47,602 nt of DNA from positions 1-47,602 of the IMG/VR virus record IMGVR_UViG_3300042870_000487; one strand, given 5' to 3'. This stretch comes from a virus. The notes beneath the pieces were generated by a model. It had not been told where the DNA came from, made no database searches, and worked only from the letters and a program-made list of their open reading frames with translations. Positions 28,818-38,548 of the stretch are shown here, piece by piece. Position 1 is the first letter of the stretch, and every line of letters starts with the position of its first letter. The position numbers and the translations under genes were made by a program.

Positions 28818-30713
28818 TTAAGTTGATTCCTTAACCTCTGCATCTACCACATTGTCGTCAGATTTTTGTGATTCAGATGTTTCTTTAGCTTTTTGTTCCT
28901 CTTCAGATTTAACTTTAGTAATAGGACCAATAGCTTCATATAGTTCTTTGACCTTGTTGTCAATTTCTTCAACTTCAGACCCAGCTAATGCAACTTCTAG
29001 TGCATCAATAGCATTAGATGCTTTTTCTTTTTCTTCTGCTGTAACTTTGTCACCGTATTTTTCATAGTCTTTACGGAAACTATTTAATGTTGATTCACCG
29101 CTATTTTTTGCTTGAATGAATTTAACTTGTTTAGCATCAGCCTCAGCATTTTCTTCAGCATCATTAACCATCTGTTGAATTTCTTTTTCAGTTAGTCCTG
29201 AATCTGATTTGATAGTGATTTTATTTTCTTTGCCTGTACCTTTGTCTTTGGCACTGACATTAAGAATTCCATTAGCATCAATATCTAATGTAACTTCAAT
29301 CTGAGGAACACCACGCATTGAAGGTGGAATACCCTCTAAATTAAATTCACCTAATATCTTATTGTATGTAAACAAATCACGTTCACCTTGTGCAACCTTA
29401 ATAGTTACAGCTGGTTGATTGTCATCTGCTGTTGAAAACACTTGTGAATGTTTAGTTGGAATAGTTGTATTCTTCTTAATCAACTTAGTAAACACACCGC
29501 CTGATGTTTCAATACCCAAACTTAATGGGGTAACATCAAGTAACAATACATCTGTACGTTCACCGGCTAACACACTACCTTGAAGTGCCGCACCCGCTGC
29601 CACTGCCTCGTCTGGATTAACATCCTTGCGAGGTGCTTTACCGAACAATGATTCAACAATTTCTTGTACTTTTGGCATACGTGTCATACCACCAACAAGA
29701 ATAACTTCGTCAATATCAGATGTAGAAACACCTGCATCAGTCATTGCTTGCTTACATGGTTGAATACTACGTTGAATTAATTCATCAACTAATGATTCTA
29801 ATTTAGCACGACTTAACTTAACATTCAAATGTTTAGGACCATTAGCATCGGCTGTAATATATGGTAAGTTAACATCTGTTTGTGCTGAACTTGACAATTC
29901 AATCTTAGCCTTCTCAGCCGCTTCTTTTAAACGCTGTAGTGCTAGCATATCTTTCTTAAGATCAACCGCATTGTCTTTCTTAAACTCATCAACCAAATAA
30001 TCCATGATACGTTGGTCAAAGTCTTCACCACCTAAGAATGTATCACCGTTAGTTGATAATACTTCAATTTGAGTTTCGCCCTCAACATCTGCTAATTCAA
30101 TAATAGATACGTCAAATGTACCACCACCCAAGTCATAGACAGCAATCTTGCGATCCGTTTTATCTTGTTTATCTACACCGTATGCTAGAGCAGCCGCTGT
30201 AGGTTCGTTAATAATACGTAATACTTCTAATCCTGCAATACGTCCTGCATCTTTAGTAGCTTGACGTTGACTATCATTGAAGTAAGCTGGCACTGTGATA
30301 ACTGCTTGAGTAACCGTTGTACCCAAATAGTCTTCCGCAGTCTTTTTCATTTTGCGTAGTACTTCAGCACTAATTTGCGGAGGTGCTAATTTTTTATCTA
30401 ATACTTCCACCCATGCATCACCATTCTCGTTTTTAACGATTTTATATGGCATTAAATCAATATCTTTTTGAACAGCGTTTTCTGTGAACTTACGTCCAAT
30501 TAATCGCTTGGCAGCGTAGATAGTATTTTTGGGATTTGTAACTGATTGACGTTTGGCACTTGCACCTACTAGAATCTCATCATTGGCATAGGCAACGATT
30601 GAGGGTGTAGTTCTTGCACCTTCACTATTTTCAATTATTTTGGGGATTCCGTTTTCAATAACGGCTACACATGAATTTGTGGTACCTAGATCGATACCGA
30701 TTACTTTGCTCAT
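28818..30713 (-). CDS. dnaK: DnaK (Hsp70) chaperone
   Basis: A full-length, 631-residue Hsp70 (E. coli DnaK is 638). The ATPase domain has [59 protein letters not shown] and [14 protein letters not shown]; the linker [19 protein letters not shown] leads to the substrate-binding domain and helical lid. The C-terminus ends [10 protein letters not shown] and so lacks the EEVxD-type tail of bacterial DnaK. The ATG at 30713, with GGAG ahead, starts at the conserved [10 protein letters not shown]; a 17-codon extension is not supported. No DnaJ or GrpE is present in the window, so host partners would be used. Full DnaK in a phage is rare. Confidence 0.97.
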   Translation of the reverse strand: MSKVIGIDLGTTNSCVAVIENGIPKIIENSEGARTTPSIVAYANDEILVGASAKRQSVTNPKNTIYAAKRLIGRKFTENAVQKDIDLMPYKIVKNENGDAWVEVLDKKLAPPQISAEVLRKMKKTAEDYLGTTVTQAVITVPAYFNDSQRQATKDAGRIAGLEVLRIINEPTAAALAYGVDKQDKTDRKIAVYDLGGGTFDVSIIELADVEGETQIEVLSTNGDTFLGGEDFDQRIMDYLVDEFKKDNAVDLKKDMLALQRLKEAAEKAKIELSSSAQTDVNLPYITADANGPKHLNVKLSRAKLESLVDELIQRSIQPCKQAMTDAGVSTSDIDEVILVGGMTRMPKVQEIVESLFGKAPRKDVNPDEAVAAGAALQGSVLAGERTDVLLLDVTPLSLGIETSGGVFTKLIKKNTTIPTKHSQVFSTADDNQPAVTIKVAQGERDLFTYNKILGEFNLEGIPPSMRGVPQIEVTLDIDANGILNVSAKDKGTGKENKITIKSDSGLTEKEIQQMVNDAEENAEADAKQVKFIQAKNSGESTLNSFRKDYEKYGDKVTAEEKEKASNAIDALEVALAGSEVEEIDNKVKELYEAIGPITKVKSEEEQKAKETSESQKSDDNVVDAEVKEST

Positions 30714-30719
30714 AGTTTT

Positions 30720-30735
30720 CTCCTTTGTAAAGCAA
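30720..30735 (-). promoter_or_regulatory. possible ROSE-like RNA thermometer at the dnaK start
   Basis: On the minus strand UUGCU, a 6-base loop (UUACAA), and AGGAG precede the dnaK ATG. This repeats the pattern before hsp20 and fits the core pairing of ROSE elements (U-A, C-G, G-G, U-A). The predicted stem is short. Confidence 0.35.
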
Positions 30736-30775
30736 GATTTTTTCTCTATAGACCCGTTAGGCATCTACAGAAAAG

Positions 30776-30783
30776 TATTTATT
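30776..30783 (-). promoter_or_regulatory. possible late-type promoter element (AATAAATA) for dnaK
   Basis: Minus strand TATAATAAATAC in the 108-base gap between rpsU and dnaK. It overlaps a TATAAT without a good -35 box. The gap also holds a leader of about 60 bases and the possible thermometer element. Confidence 0.4.
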
Positions 30784-30821
30784 ATAATAGATTGTGTAAA
30801 AAAATATATTATTTAGGGAAA

Positions 30822-31040
30822 TTAGTACAACTTTTTAGGCAATTGCTGGTCACGCAAATATTTGTCCCAACGTCTTTTAGCTTGACTTTTAGCTAGTTTA
30901 CGTTTAACAGTAGGTTTCACAAATTCTTGTCGGTCACGGGTTTCTTGTAAAGTACCATAATCTGTAATCATTTTCTTGAACTTACGTAAGGCCTTTTCTG
31001 TATTTCCGTCATTAACTAAAACTTTTCGTCCTCTAATCAT
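30822..31040 (-). CDS. rpsU: ribosomal protein bS21
   Basis: A 72-residue protein that matches bS21 over its length: [19 protein letters not shown] corresponds to the N-terminal helix, and [19 protein letters not shown] to the conserved basic stretch (EKPTxxRKRAKASAxKR in bacteria). bS21 sits on the 30S platform near the anti-Shine-Dalgarno and helps start translation on natural mRNAs. It is coupled to clpX by an ATGA overlap. Phage bS21 genes are known from some marine and large phages and are thought to steer ribosomes to phage mRNA; with IF-1 in the same genome the case is stronger here. Confidence 0.94.
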   Translation of the reverse strand: MIRGRKVLVNDGNTEKALRKFKKMITDYGTLQETRDRQEFVKPTVKRKLAKSQAKRRWDKYLRDQQLPKKLY

Positions 31041-32242
31041 ATTGCGGCTTTTGGCTGTAAAATTTGCTCCTGATTAATATTTATCTTTTTAATGTTATTT
31101 TCACGGTACTTCTTAGTGTTATACATATGAGGCATCAAAACCTTTTCAATCTCTGTATGTAAACCACGGGCACCGGTCTTTAATTTCATTGTATTTTCGG
31201 CTAGTTGTGAGATGGCATCTTCTGTAAAATCTAATTCAATGTCATCTAAACTTAATAGATATTTATATTGGTCAATATAGTTGTTTTTAACTTTGGTTAG
31301 AACCTGAATCATTTCATCTTTAGTCAAATTATCTACATTAACTGTAGTAGTGAAACGTCCAATGAATTCAGGAATCATTCCAAATCGTGTTAAATCATCT
31401 GGACTAACCATAGATAAATCACCATCTTTACGTGAGTCCTTAATATCAGCACCAAATCCAATACTAGTTCCATTTATCCTATTGTTAACAATATCCTTTA
31501 ATCCAACAAAAGCTCCGCCCGCAATGAACAGAATGTCTTTTGTATTAACTTCAATCATATCACCGCTAGGATGTTTACGTCCACCACCTGCTGGAATACG
31601 ACATACAGTACCTTCAACCATCTTCAATAATGCTTGCTGGACGCCTTCACCTGATACGTCACGGGTAATACTAGCACCCTCACTCTTACGGGCAATCTTG
31701 TCAATCTCATCAACAAACACTATACCACGTTCTGCTAACTTAGGATCTCCCCCGGCAGCGTTGACTAGCATACTAATCATTGATTCAACATCATCACCTA
31801 CATATCCGGCTTCTGTTAAACTTGTAGCATCAGCAACAATGAAGGGCACTTTGAGATATTTTGCTACTGTTTTAGCAAGCAAGGTTTTACCTGAACCAGT
31901 TGGTCCGATCAATAATACATTGCCCTTATGTATCTCTAAATCTTTAGGAGGATTGTTAATACGTTTATAGTGATTAGCGATAGCTACACTAAGAACCATT
32001 TTAGCATTAATTTGACCAATAATATGTTGGTCTAAGAAATCTTTAATAGTTTCTGGATCATATCTAAGATGGTCTTTTTCAATGACCTCATCTGAAGTAT
32101 TATTTTCATCTACCATTAATTGAGTACATAACTCAATACAGTCGCTACAAATAGCAACATCTTCTCCGACGATTAATTTATTAACGGTATCTTTATGATT
32201 ACCGCAGAATGAGCAATGACTTAATTTTGTTTCTGTTGACAT
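31037..32242 (-). CDS. clpX: ClpX unfoldase ATPase
   Basis: A 401-residue ClpX. Zinc-binding domain: Cys10, Cys13, Cys32, Cys35 ([20 protein letters not shown]). Walker A is GPTGSGKT at residues 113-120, Walker [13 protein letters not shown] near 174-185. The pore loop GYVG is at 146-149, the RKH loop at 222-224, and the IGF loop that docks on ClpP at 261-263 (SIGFGADIK). Sensor 2 Arg is in [13 protein letters not shown]. All elements for a working ClpXP are there, including the surface for ssrA-type tags. It lies between a lipoprotein gene and rpsU (ATGA overlap). Confidence 0.97.
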   Translation of the reverse strand: MSTETKLSHCSFCGNHKDTVNKLIVGEDVAICSDCIELCTQLMVDENNTSDEVIEKDHLRYDPETIKDFLDQHIIGQINAKMVLSVAIANHYKRINNPPKDLEIHKGNVLLIGPTGSGKTLLAKTVAKYLKVPFIVADATSLTEAGYVGDDVESMISMLVNAAGGDPKLAERGIVFVDEIDKIARKSEGASITRDVSGEGVQQALLKMVEGTVCRIPAGGGRKHPSGDMIEVNTKDILFIAGGAFVGLKDIVNNRINGTSIGFGADIKDSRKDGDLSMVSPDDLTRFGMIPEFIGRFTTTVNVDNLTKDEMIQVLTKVKNNYIDQYKYLLSLDDIELDFTEDAISQLAENTMKLKTGARGLHTEIEKVLMPHMYNTKKYRENNIKKININQEQILQPKAAI

Positions 32243-32255
32243 ATTAATACTTATC

Positions 32256-33263
32256 TTAATTATTTTTCACACACACTTTTTTAGGTACTACTGATAATTC
32301 AATTTTAGATAAATTTTGCATAAAATATGCTAACTTACTATTCTGTTGAATTTTTACCTTAATACTAGCTTGTTCACTGGCTGTTCTATTAATACCAACG
32401 TTAATTGTTTTTACATAATTAATATTATAATAATCCCCCACTCTACTATGTAATTGTTTAGGAACAAAACATTCACTATATTGTGTTTTATTATATAGGT
32501 CTTTAATTTCCATATTAATTCTAACTTCATTCCAATCCATAAAAGAATCTAAAATTTTATTAGGAATAACAAATTCGTTAAAGTAATATTTTTCGGACCC
32601 TACTCGGATCATAGCAGGATACTGTTGAGCAAATCCTTTTTCTGCCGTCCAAAGTGATGGTTTACCATCTGCTACTATTTTTATAGCGTCATTTAATGAT
32701 GCTACATAATTTGGATTCCAAGATAATGTATAGGGAATAGTTAATGTTAAATTCCTGTATGTATCTATCTTAACAATATAATTACTCTGCTTGATATCAT
32801 ATGCCCGTTTAGGATAATCGTTCAATACACTAGCAAGTATCCTATCACCATTTTGTTTGTTCTCTAGGAAGGATTTATATTGGCTATTATGTTTAGTACC
32901 ATCAAGATTTTTACTATCCTTACCCTTAGAAAGAATCCTATCACTTATTCTTAATAGGGACAACTTAACATCCACTACTACTTGAACCTTATTACCGATG
33001 TTTTGTTGTGAGATAATTTTATACTCATCAACAAACGCTGAACTGTAGGCTAGTATTTCATTTTTAATAAGTTTGTCATTGTATGATTCACGTTCACTAG
33101 CAATTACTACACCTACTTGGTATTCAATTGCTTCCTTAAACGCATTAGTTTTTGCTTCTTCGTAAGTATTACCTAGACCGGTAGTACGAATGTAATTATC
33201 AGATTTAGAGGTAGAAGCACATGCGGTAAGTATAAAACATACCGCTATCAACAATAAACGCAT
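32256..33263 (-). CDS. lipoprotein, LPP20-like
   Basis: A 335-residue lipoprotein. Signal peptide and lipobox: [18 protein letters not shown], with Cys15 as the lipidated residue. The first part of the mature protein ([20 protein letters not shown] onward, [13 protein letters not shown]) is an LPP20-like alpha/beta motif that occurs in bacterial outer-membrane lipoproteins. The rest is beta-rich and unassigned, ending with [12 protein letters not shown]. It starts two bases after the stop of another lipoprotein and precedes clpX by 13 bases. A phage lipoprotein might change the host envelope or block superinfection (inference). Confidence 0.8.
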   Translation of the reverse strand: MRLLLIAVCFILTACASTSKSDNYIRTTGLGNTYEEAKTNAFKEAIEYQVGVVIASERESYNDKLIKNEILAYSSAFVDEYKIISQQNIGNKVQVVVDVKLSLLRISDRILSKGKDSKNLDGTKHNSQYKSFLENKQNGDRILASVLNDYPKRAYDIKQSNYIVKIDTYRNLTLTIPYTLSWNPNYVASLNDAIKIVADGKPSLWTAEKGFAQQYPAMIRVGSEKYYFNEFVIPNKILDSFMDWNEVRINMEIKDLYNKTQYSECFVPKQLHSRVGDYYNINYVKTINVGINRTASEQASIKVKIQQNSKLAYFMQNLSKIELSVVPKKVCVKNN

Positions 33264-33265
33264 AA

Positions 33266-33901
33266 TCAGTTACCGAATTTTTTACGCAATTGATTTGAAA
33301 CTTTTTCGGATTCTTTATCCCAGCGAATTGTTACAGCTACTTCCTGTGCTCCAACAACTTCTTGTTTAATTACTTTAAAACCTCGTAAAATACCCTGAGC
33401 ATTAACCCGAATAGTTTCACTTAATTGATAAGCGGTGTCATTGCTATTTTCACGGATTGAATGATTAGTGTCTTTTTCAGCATCAGTATCACTCATTGCA
33501 ACAACTTCTCCTGTTGTTGTGCGAGATTTCATTCTATCGTTTGCTTTTTCAACATTCTTGGCAAGTGTGTTTTGAACACGTGTACTAGAAACATCTTCCT
33601 GAATAAAGTGACGTACACCTGCACGGGCACGATCACCTGCACGAATCAATGCTGTTCGGCGGTTGTTTTCACTATTGCCATTAGAACTAGCAGTACCTAC
33701 AGACTCAATACTAATAACCTCACAATTTGATTTGTTTAGTGTGTACCAAGCACAATCAGTTTCAATACGAATAGTATCTTGTTTAAATGAGGTGGATAGT
33801 TTTTGATTACGAATTTGTTCAAATTCACCCTCACCCCGTTTCATGCCAGAACAGCCCGCTAGTGAAAGAGCAGTTACTAAAGCTAATAATTTGAAAGTCA
33901 T
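33266..33901 (-). CDS. lipoprotein of unknown function
   Basis: A 211-residue lipoprotein. The ATG at 33901 is chosen because it starts the signal sequence MTFKLLALVTALSLAGCSGM with lipobox LAGC (Cys17); the open frame upstream to 33949 is not supported. Mature part: a motif with DCAWYTLNKSNCEVISIESV (two Cys that may pair), then ALIRAGDRARAGVRHFIQED, and a C-terminal beta part (VVGAQEVAVTIRWDKESEK). It has some similarity in layout to the neighbouring LPP20-like gene. It is the first gene of the clpX-rpsU unit and has a TTGACA promoter. Confidence 0.78.
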   Translation of the reverse strand: MTFKLLALVTALSLAGCSGMKRGEGEFEQIRNQKLSTSFKQDTIRIETDCAWYTLNKSNCEVISIESVGTASSNGNSENNRRTALIRAGDRARAGVRHFIQEDVSSTRVQNTLAKNVEKANDRMKSRTTTGEVVAMSDTDAEKDTNHSIRENSNDTAYQLSETIRVNAQGILRGFKVIKQEVVGAQEVAVTIRWDKESEKVSNQLRKKFGN

Positions 33902-33930
33902 TTCAATCTCCAATAAGTTAAGATACGTGT

Positions 33931-33959
33931 ATATTAACACACTATCCAATTATTGTCAA
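33931..33959 (-). promoter_or_regulatory. sigma70 promoter of the lipoprotein-clpX-rpsU unit
   Basis: Minus strand TTGACA (33954-33959) and TAATAT (33931-33936) with a 17-base spacer. ATAATTGG after the -35 box resembles the array promoters. It overlaps the last bases of the gap after the 33960 stop codon. Confidence 0.8.
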
Positions 33960-35495
33960 TTATTTTTGATTCTTTAGGAACAATTCTATCTGTTCTTTTT
34001 CAGTTTCGGACAACAAATCCAAATCATATTCGCCCTTTTCTATCTTTTCAACCAAATATTTGATATATTTTTGGTTGTGCAGATAGGTATCTGATTGGTC
34101 CTTTTGTATCTCAATCCATTTGCGACCATCATACTTGTAAACATGGTTTGGTAATGAATCTACCCTTACAAATACGTCTCCTTTATTGGCAACATCTGGA
34201 AATTTTATTCCAAAATTTGTACTAATAGTCCGTTGACTGTCAGCCGTTACCATAAATACGTCTGGGCGTAAACTCTTTAATGCATCCATTTGGTAATGCT
34301 TATCCTCAAACATTACATATCCACCTTCTAATTCCTTATAAGGTTTTGATGGTTCAAGTAATACTTCTGTATCTATTTCTTCAATTGGTTCTTCTTTTGG
34401 AGCGACCATTGGCTTAGTATCAAAATGAACAAACGGTTTACTTAAGTAAGGATGTTGTTCTAGTATTGATTCTTCTTCAAAAGGTCCATCTCTAACATCA
34501 CATAATTTGTTTGGACAGAATAGACCGATGCCAGTAGCGTTTACCAATTCAGTACCGCACATGTAGCAGTTAATAGGATGTTTGGGGGTTCCCGCCATTG
34601 CAATAATCTGTTTAATCTGTTCATCAGTTAACGGACCATCGTCTTGTTCATATTCAGGTTCAGTGACAGTGGGAGTCGATGGTGTTTCATTCCCTAGAGG
34701 GCTGTCACCCTCCTCATCTTCTTTTTCTTTATCCCATTCTTTACTTGCATTAGCCGCAAGTACAAGTGCAATAGCTAATGGATCAAATACAATGACCAAT
34801 AAAATAATAACCCAACGTACCGCTGCCTCTAACATATTGTTATCAGCATTATCACCGTATATCAATGCGGCAATGTATTTAATAGGTCCTACTTCAGCTT
34901 CAATCTTACGATTCTCTGCCGCAATAGGTGCTCGTTCTTCATTTAGTTTAGCAATTTCTTTTTGAGCATCACCTATTTCTTTTTGTAGTTTAGTACGCTC
35001 GCCTGCTTGTTGTCTACGAATTTGAACAGCACGTTCAGCACTTGTTTCACTATCACCACGACTCAATCGTTGGTCAACTTGATTGTCCATTTGAGTTAAT
35101 GCTTTACGGGCTAACTCAATGTTGTCTCGTTGTGTTTTAATCTTTTCATCATAGAGGGATAGTTTGGCTTGACTATCACCGGTGGAGATACCTTGTTCCA
35201 TATGTGCTTTACTTAAAAAGCCAAAGATACCCATAGAGGTAAGTAATGCCAATGCAACTACTGCAGGTACTAGATAGAGCTTGAGCATAAAGCCACAACG
35301 ATTCCAGTACTTGCGTAGCCAAACAATTGTGGTGATCTTTCCTACTTCAAGAATACCCCCCATAATGATAACGGGAATAACCGCACCTGCAAAGATAGCG
35401 GTTAAGCCGATGATACTATACCAGGCAGCTACTGAACTAAGTGATAGTGCTACTAATAGTGTGAGATTTGAGAATGATAAAAAATTAAGGCGCAT
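33960..35495 (-). CDS. polytopic membrane protein with coiled coil and zinc ribbon
   Basis: A 511-residue protein. Four membrane segments: residues about 8-28, 30-52, 72-96 and 225-250. Between the third and the fourth is a long charged coiled coil (residues 105-205). After the last segment, residues about 290-345 carry a Cys4 zinc ribbon (CYMCGTEL, then CPNKLC), and the remaining 160 residues are soluble and acidic. This is a conserved but uncharacterised protein of T4-like aquatic phages. The long soluble tail with zinc ribbon suggests a cytoplasmic docking part. Role unknown; envelope takeover or a phage assembly platform are guesses. Confidence 0.8.
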   Translation of the reverse strand: MRLNFLSFSNLTLLVALSLSSVAAWYSIIGLTAIFAGAVIPVIIMGGILEVGKITTIVWLRKYWNRCGFMLKLYLVPAVVALALLTSMGIFGFLSKAHMEQGISTGDSQAKLSLYDEKIKTQRDNIELARKALTQMDNQVDQRLSRGDSETSAERAVQIRRQQAGERTKLQKEIGDAQKEIAKLNEERAPIAAENRKIEAEVGPIKYIAALIYGDNADNNMLEAAVRWVIILLVIVFDPLAIALVLAANASKEWDKEKEDEEGDSPLGNETPSTPTVTEPEYEQDDGPLTDEQIKQIIAMAGTPKHPINCYMCGTELVNATGIGLFCPNKLCDVRDGPFEEESILEQHPYLSKPFVHFDTKPMVAPKEEPIEEIDTEVLLEPSKPYKELEGGYVMFEDKHYQMDALKSLRPDVFMVTADSQRTISTNFGIKFPDVANKGDVFVRVDSLPNHVYKYDGRKWIEIQKDQSDTYLHNQKYIKYLVEKIEKGEYDLDLLSETEKEQIELFLKNQK

Positions 35496-35502
35496 CTAAT
35501 AT

Positions 35503-35715
35503 TTAGTCTGGTGTTATATCAAATAAGTGACTATAATAACTAAGGAATTCAGCTACAGGTAAAACAAGTTTTTGAGGTATATTAGGGCCGCGAGTCACAT
35601 GATATGTAACTAAATAGTCACCACGATCCTCGTCAGTCTTTTTTACTTGTATTACTTCAATCTTGTTACCATCTTCAAATACATAAGACTTACCAATTAA
35701 ATCAAATGGGTTCAT
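35503..35715 (-). CDS. small conserved phage protein
   Basis: A 70-residue beta-rich protein (LIGKSYVFEDGNKIEVIQVK, then YLVTYHVTRGPNIPQKLVLP) with an SH3-like strand pattern. It overlaps the upstream acidic gene by 4 bases and precedes the membrane protein by 7 bases. Function unknown. Confidence 0.72.
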   Translation of the reverse strand: MNPFDLIGKSYVFEDGNKIEVIQVKKTDEDRGDYLVTYHVTRGPNIPQKLVLPVAEFLSYYSHLFDITPD

Positions 35716-36953
35716 TTTGTATTATGATATACATCAAACTGCGCCCACTGACCTCGCCAGTTGTCATGCTCGCCATCCATACCTTCATCATCAAGTTCAT
35801 CACCATCATATACTAATCGTGTGATAACACTTGTGCCTTGAATATCCCAATTAAATACTTTAAGTTTCTTAGGTTCAAACACACCCTCGATACTAGTTTG
35901 AATACAAGAGCCTTTACCACCTTGAGTCCACATCAACCAGTAACCCTTACCTAGATGTTCTGGATATAGTTCTTCTAATTCTTCAGAGCAATCATAACGA
36001 CTATCTTCTTCACCGTGTGCGTCACTAAAGAACGATTCTATGTCACCATCATAGATTGTCTCGCCTTCACTATTCTCAATAGTCATGTGAGTATCGTCTT
36101 GGTCAAAGCCCCAGAACGAATGTTTACCTTGATACTCATAGTAAGGCAAATCAAATTGTGCCGCCTTAGGAGTCTTGTTCTCATCGTAGTCATAGTTCTC
36201 ATTAAGTGCATCGCTCAAATCATCTTCGTGTTCTTCACTACTCCAATGTTCGTATTGTTGTTTCTTAATCTTATGTACGCCGATCTCACGTGTACGACCC
36301 CAAACACGAATGGTGTATGTATCTTCGGGATAACTTTCCTGTAGTGAACCATCATCTTCTGTAGTCAATGTTTTAAACTCTGCTTTGAGTTCTTCCAATG
36401 CTTCTTCTAGTTCAGCTTCATCAACTAGTTCTTCATCTTCTTCCTCAGTTTCCTTAGCCCATCGTGCTGTACGTTCAGCACTTTCTTTTTCTGCTATGAC
36501 ACCGGCTTCTGTTAACTCAGTGTCACTTTCACAGTACGGGCAAACTTTTCTAGGATCATCAATTTCAGTTCCGTCTTTAGCTACCCAAGACCATTCAGCA
36601 TCATAACTCTGACCAGTCCACTTACAATTAGTACATTTGTGAGTATGTGGTGCTGGCTCAGGTTCACTATGCCAACTATCTTCATCACCTAGTTCATAGG
36701 TAACATCATAACCACCTTTACGATCAGTCCAACAATCATCGTATTGAAATTCCCATTCAATCTCTACGTCATTCTCATAGGCATCATTAATAACATCTTC
36801 GTAATCAACCTCGCCGTCTACGATTTGCTTTAATTTTTCAGCAATCTCATCCTCATCTAAGTCAGGATAAATTTCACTTAATAGTGCTTCATCAATCTCA
36901 ATAGCATATTGTCTATCATGTTGATGCCATTCGTGTTTAACTATTGTTACCAT
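35712..36953 (-). CDS. large acidic protein with zinc ribbon
   Basis: A 413-residue, extremely acidic protein (many Asp/Glu clusters, for example EIYPDLDEDEIAEKLKQIVD and ETEEEDEELVDEAELEEALE). A Cys4 zinc ribbon is seen at residues about 104-142 (HKCTNCKWTG and VCPYCESD). The C-terminal half has YRYDCSEELEELYPE-like acidic and aromatic sequence, ending with a beta-rich domain (WRGQWAQFDVYHN). The strong negative charge raises the chance that it mimics DNA or binds basic proteins such as nucleases or histone-like proteins; this is speculation from composition. It precedes the DNA ligase gene's operon neighbours. Confidence 0.78.
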   Translation of the reverse strand: MVTIVKHEWHQHDRQYAIEIDEALLSEIYPDLDEDEIAEKLKQIVDGEVDYEDVINDAYENDVEIEWEFQYDDCWTDRKGGYDVTYELGDEDSWHSEPEPAPHTHKCTNCKWTGQSYDAEWSWVAKDGTEIDDPRKVCPYCESDTELTEAGVIAEKESAERTARWAKETEEEDEELVDEAELEEALEELKAEFKTLTTEDDGSLQESYPEDTYTIRVWGRTREIGVHKIKKQQYEHWSSEEHEDDLSDALNENYDYDENKTPKAAQFDLPYYEYQGKHSFWGFDQDDTHMTIENSEGETIYDGDIESFFSDAHGEEDSRYDCSEELEELYPEHLGKGYWLMWTQGGKGSCIQTSIEGVFEPKKLKVFNWDIQGTSVITRLVYDGDELDDEGMDGEHDNWRGQWAQFDVYHNTK

Positions 36954-36977
36954 TATGTTCTCCTATATTCAATTATA

Positions 36978-38312
36978 TCACTTGTCGTCACGGAAACGAA
37001 CAAATCTGGGGAAACGCAAACTATATGTTCCATCTTGATTCTGTGTAATCACATCACATAAGACTTCAGCAGTGCGACCAATGACCAAATTACGGTTAGT
37101 CCAATAGTCATCTCTATCAGCATCACTAAAGCCACTACCCACATTGACTGTAATTTCTTTCCCGTCGTCAACTCCATGACAAACCAGTGCTCCAAGTCTT
37201 CCCAAGTTTCTACCAGTACCTTCTTCAACACCTACGACCTCCAAGTCTACAGTTAATGTTGGCTTCCATTTCATCCAGTCAGTACTACGCTTACAGATAT
37301 ACGGAGCCTCTAATTCTTTAATCATAATGCCTTCAAATCCTGCATTAACTTGATCCTTAGCATAACGTTCAAGTTGATCCTTACCTGCGGCTGTATCTAA
37401 GTCAACCATAATATGTGGTAATAGTTCAACATTAGGCATAGTGTCAACTACATGCCGAATATGTTCAAGTATATTAATACGTTTACGTAGTTGAGCATTC
37501 CAATGACCTTCACGGAAATCACTTAAAGGAATAATATCAAAGATATTAAACACACTGTCATCCGCTTGTACATCAGTCTTGCGGCGTGCTTGTCGCATTA
37601 GTTCCTGGAATGTATTACCAATCACTTCACCATCTAACACAAATCCATTAATCAATGCGTTCTGATGTCCTCTAGCAATCTTAACAAAGTTGTTGCTAAT
37701 CTGTTCTTCAATATGACCAAAGTTATCAAATACTTTACCATTACGACTGAAACAAATAGTAGTTACTCCCTCACTTGCACTAGGTATAACCATCAACAAT
37801 ACACGTACACCATCCAACTTAGGCTCTAAACGTTTAGTGCCTTTCATCTCAGGACGACCTTCACTATTAGTTGCTAGTTGACAACCAAAGATAGGGATTT
37901 CATATTCTGTTTTCTTACAGATTTTGTTAATTGTTTTGTCACTAATACCTGCACGTAAATCTCTACGAATAACAGGAGCACAGAATGTATTCCATTCTAT
38001 ACTATCAAAACGTTCACTGATTTCATTGATAGCATCTAGTGCGGCATTACCTGACAAATCACGTTGTGATAACATAGTAAGTAATGTATTAAACTCACTC
38101 CAAGGATTTTCAGCATCAATGATGCCTGCTGTATCAGGAACTTTTCTTACACCAAACGTCACGTAGGGATTATAACAAGCTTTAGTCAAACCCAGAAAAA
38201 TCTGAGCATTAGTGCTACCTAGGACACTTGCCTCAAGCGCCTGTAAAATGATATCTTCTTTATGAAGGCGGCTATCTGATTCGTTTAATTTATTAATCCA
38301 ACTTGCACTCAT
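36978..38312 (-). CDS. ATP-dependent DNA ligase (T4 gp30-like)
   Basis: A 444-residue ATP-dependent DNA ligase. Motif I is EPKLDGVRVL with nucleophile Lys165; motif III FVLDGEVIG; motif IV EGIMIKE; motif V WMKWKP. The N-terminal 150 residues match the extra domain of T4-type ligases, and the C-terminal OB domain (LEVVGVEEGTGRNLGRLGAL) is present. Start at 38312 is chosen since it overlaps the upstream stop by ATGA and has GGAG ahead; the ATG at 38336 is less likely. It seals nicks during phage DNA replication and repair. Confidence 0.95.
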   Translation of the reverse strand: MSASWINKLNESDSRLHKEDIILQALEASVLGSTNAQIFLGLTKACYNPYVTFGVRKVPDTAGIIDAENPWSEFNTLLTMLSQRDLSGNAALDAINEISERFDSIEWNTFCAPVIRRDLRAGISDKTINKICKKTEYEIPIFGCQLATNSEGRPEMKGTKRLEPKLDGVRVLLMVIPSASEGVTTICFSRNGKVFDNFGHIEEQISNNFVKIARGHQNALINGFVLDGEVIGNTFQELMRQARRKTDVQADDSVFNIFDIIPLSDFREGHWNAQLRKRINILEHIRHVVDTMPNVELLPHIMVDLDTAAGKDQLERYAKDQVNAGFEGIMIKELEAPYICKRSTDWMKWKPTLTVDLEVVGVEEGTGRNLGRLGALVCHGVDDGKEITVNVGSGFSDADRDDYWTNRNLVIGRTAEVLCDVITQNQDGTYSLRFPRFVRFRDDK

Positions 38313-38545
38313 AGTTTCTCTCCGCAATGTGGACACAGTCGGGTATTGGCATTACGCATTTCCTTCAGTGTCTTGTTAAGTTTCTTAGCATCGGCTAGCT
38401 GACTTTTAATCATCTTACGATCCCTATCATGTTTGGCCTTGCCTAATTCAGCTTTAAGGTGTAGCTTCATTTTGTTAAGCCTACCCTCAAAGATTTCAAT
38501 AAAGCCCGTTATGCCCGGGCCTTTGTCTGCTGGTGTAACATTCAT
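38309..38545 (-). CDS. small coiled-coil protein with CxxC end
   Basis: A 78-residue protein: a lysine-rich amphipathic helix (NKMKLHLKAELGKAKHDRDR) that likely forms a coiled coil, and a C-terminal CPHCGEKL with one CxxC. A dimer could complete a zinc site. Stop overlaps the ligase ATG by ATGA, so it is translationally coupled to it, which suggests a link to DNA metabolism (inference). Confidence 0.75.
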   Translation of the reverse strand: MNVTPADKGPGITGFIEIFEGRLNKMKLHLKAELGKAKHDRDRKMIKSQLADAKKLNKTLKEMRNANTRLCPHCGEKL

Positions 38546-38548
38546 ATT

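Noticed and set aside
24538-32242. Bacterial chromosome origin of the chaperone/protease region
   Set aside because: The genes are interspersed with phage-type small genes, late-type boxes and phage operon overlaps, and gene order (clpX-rpsU, dnaK-hsp20-clpS) does not match a bacterial locus.
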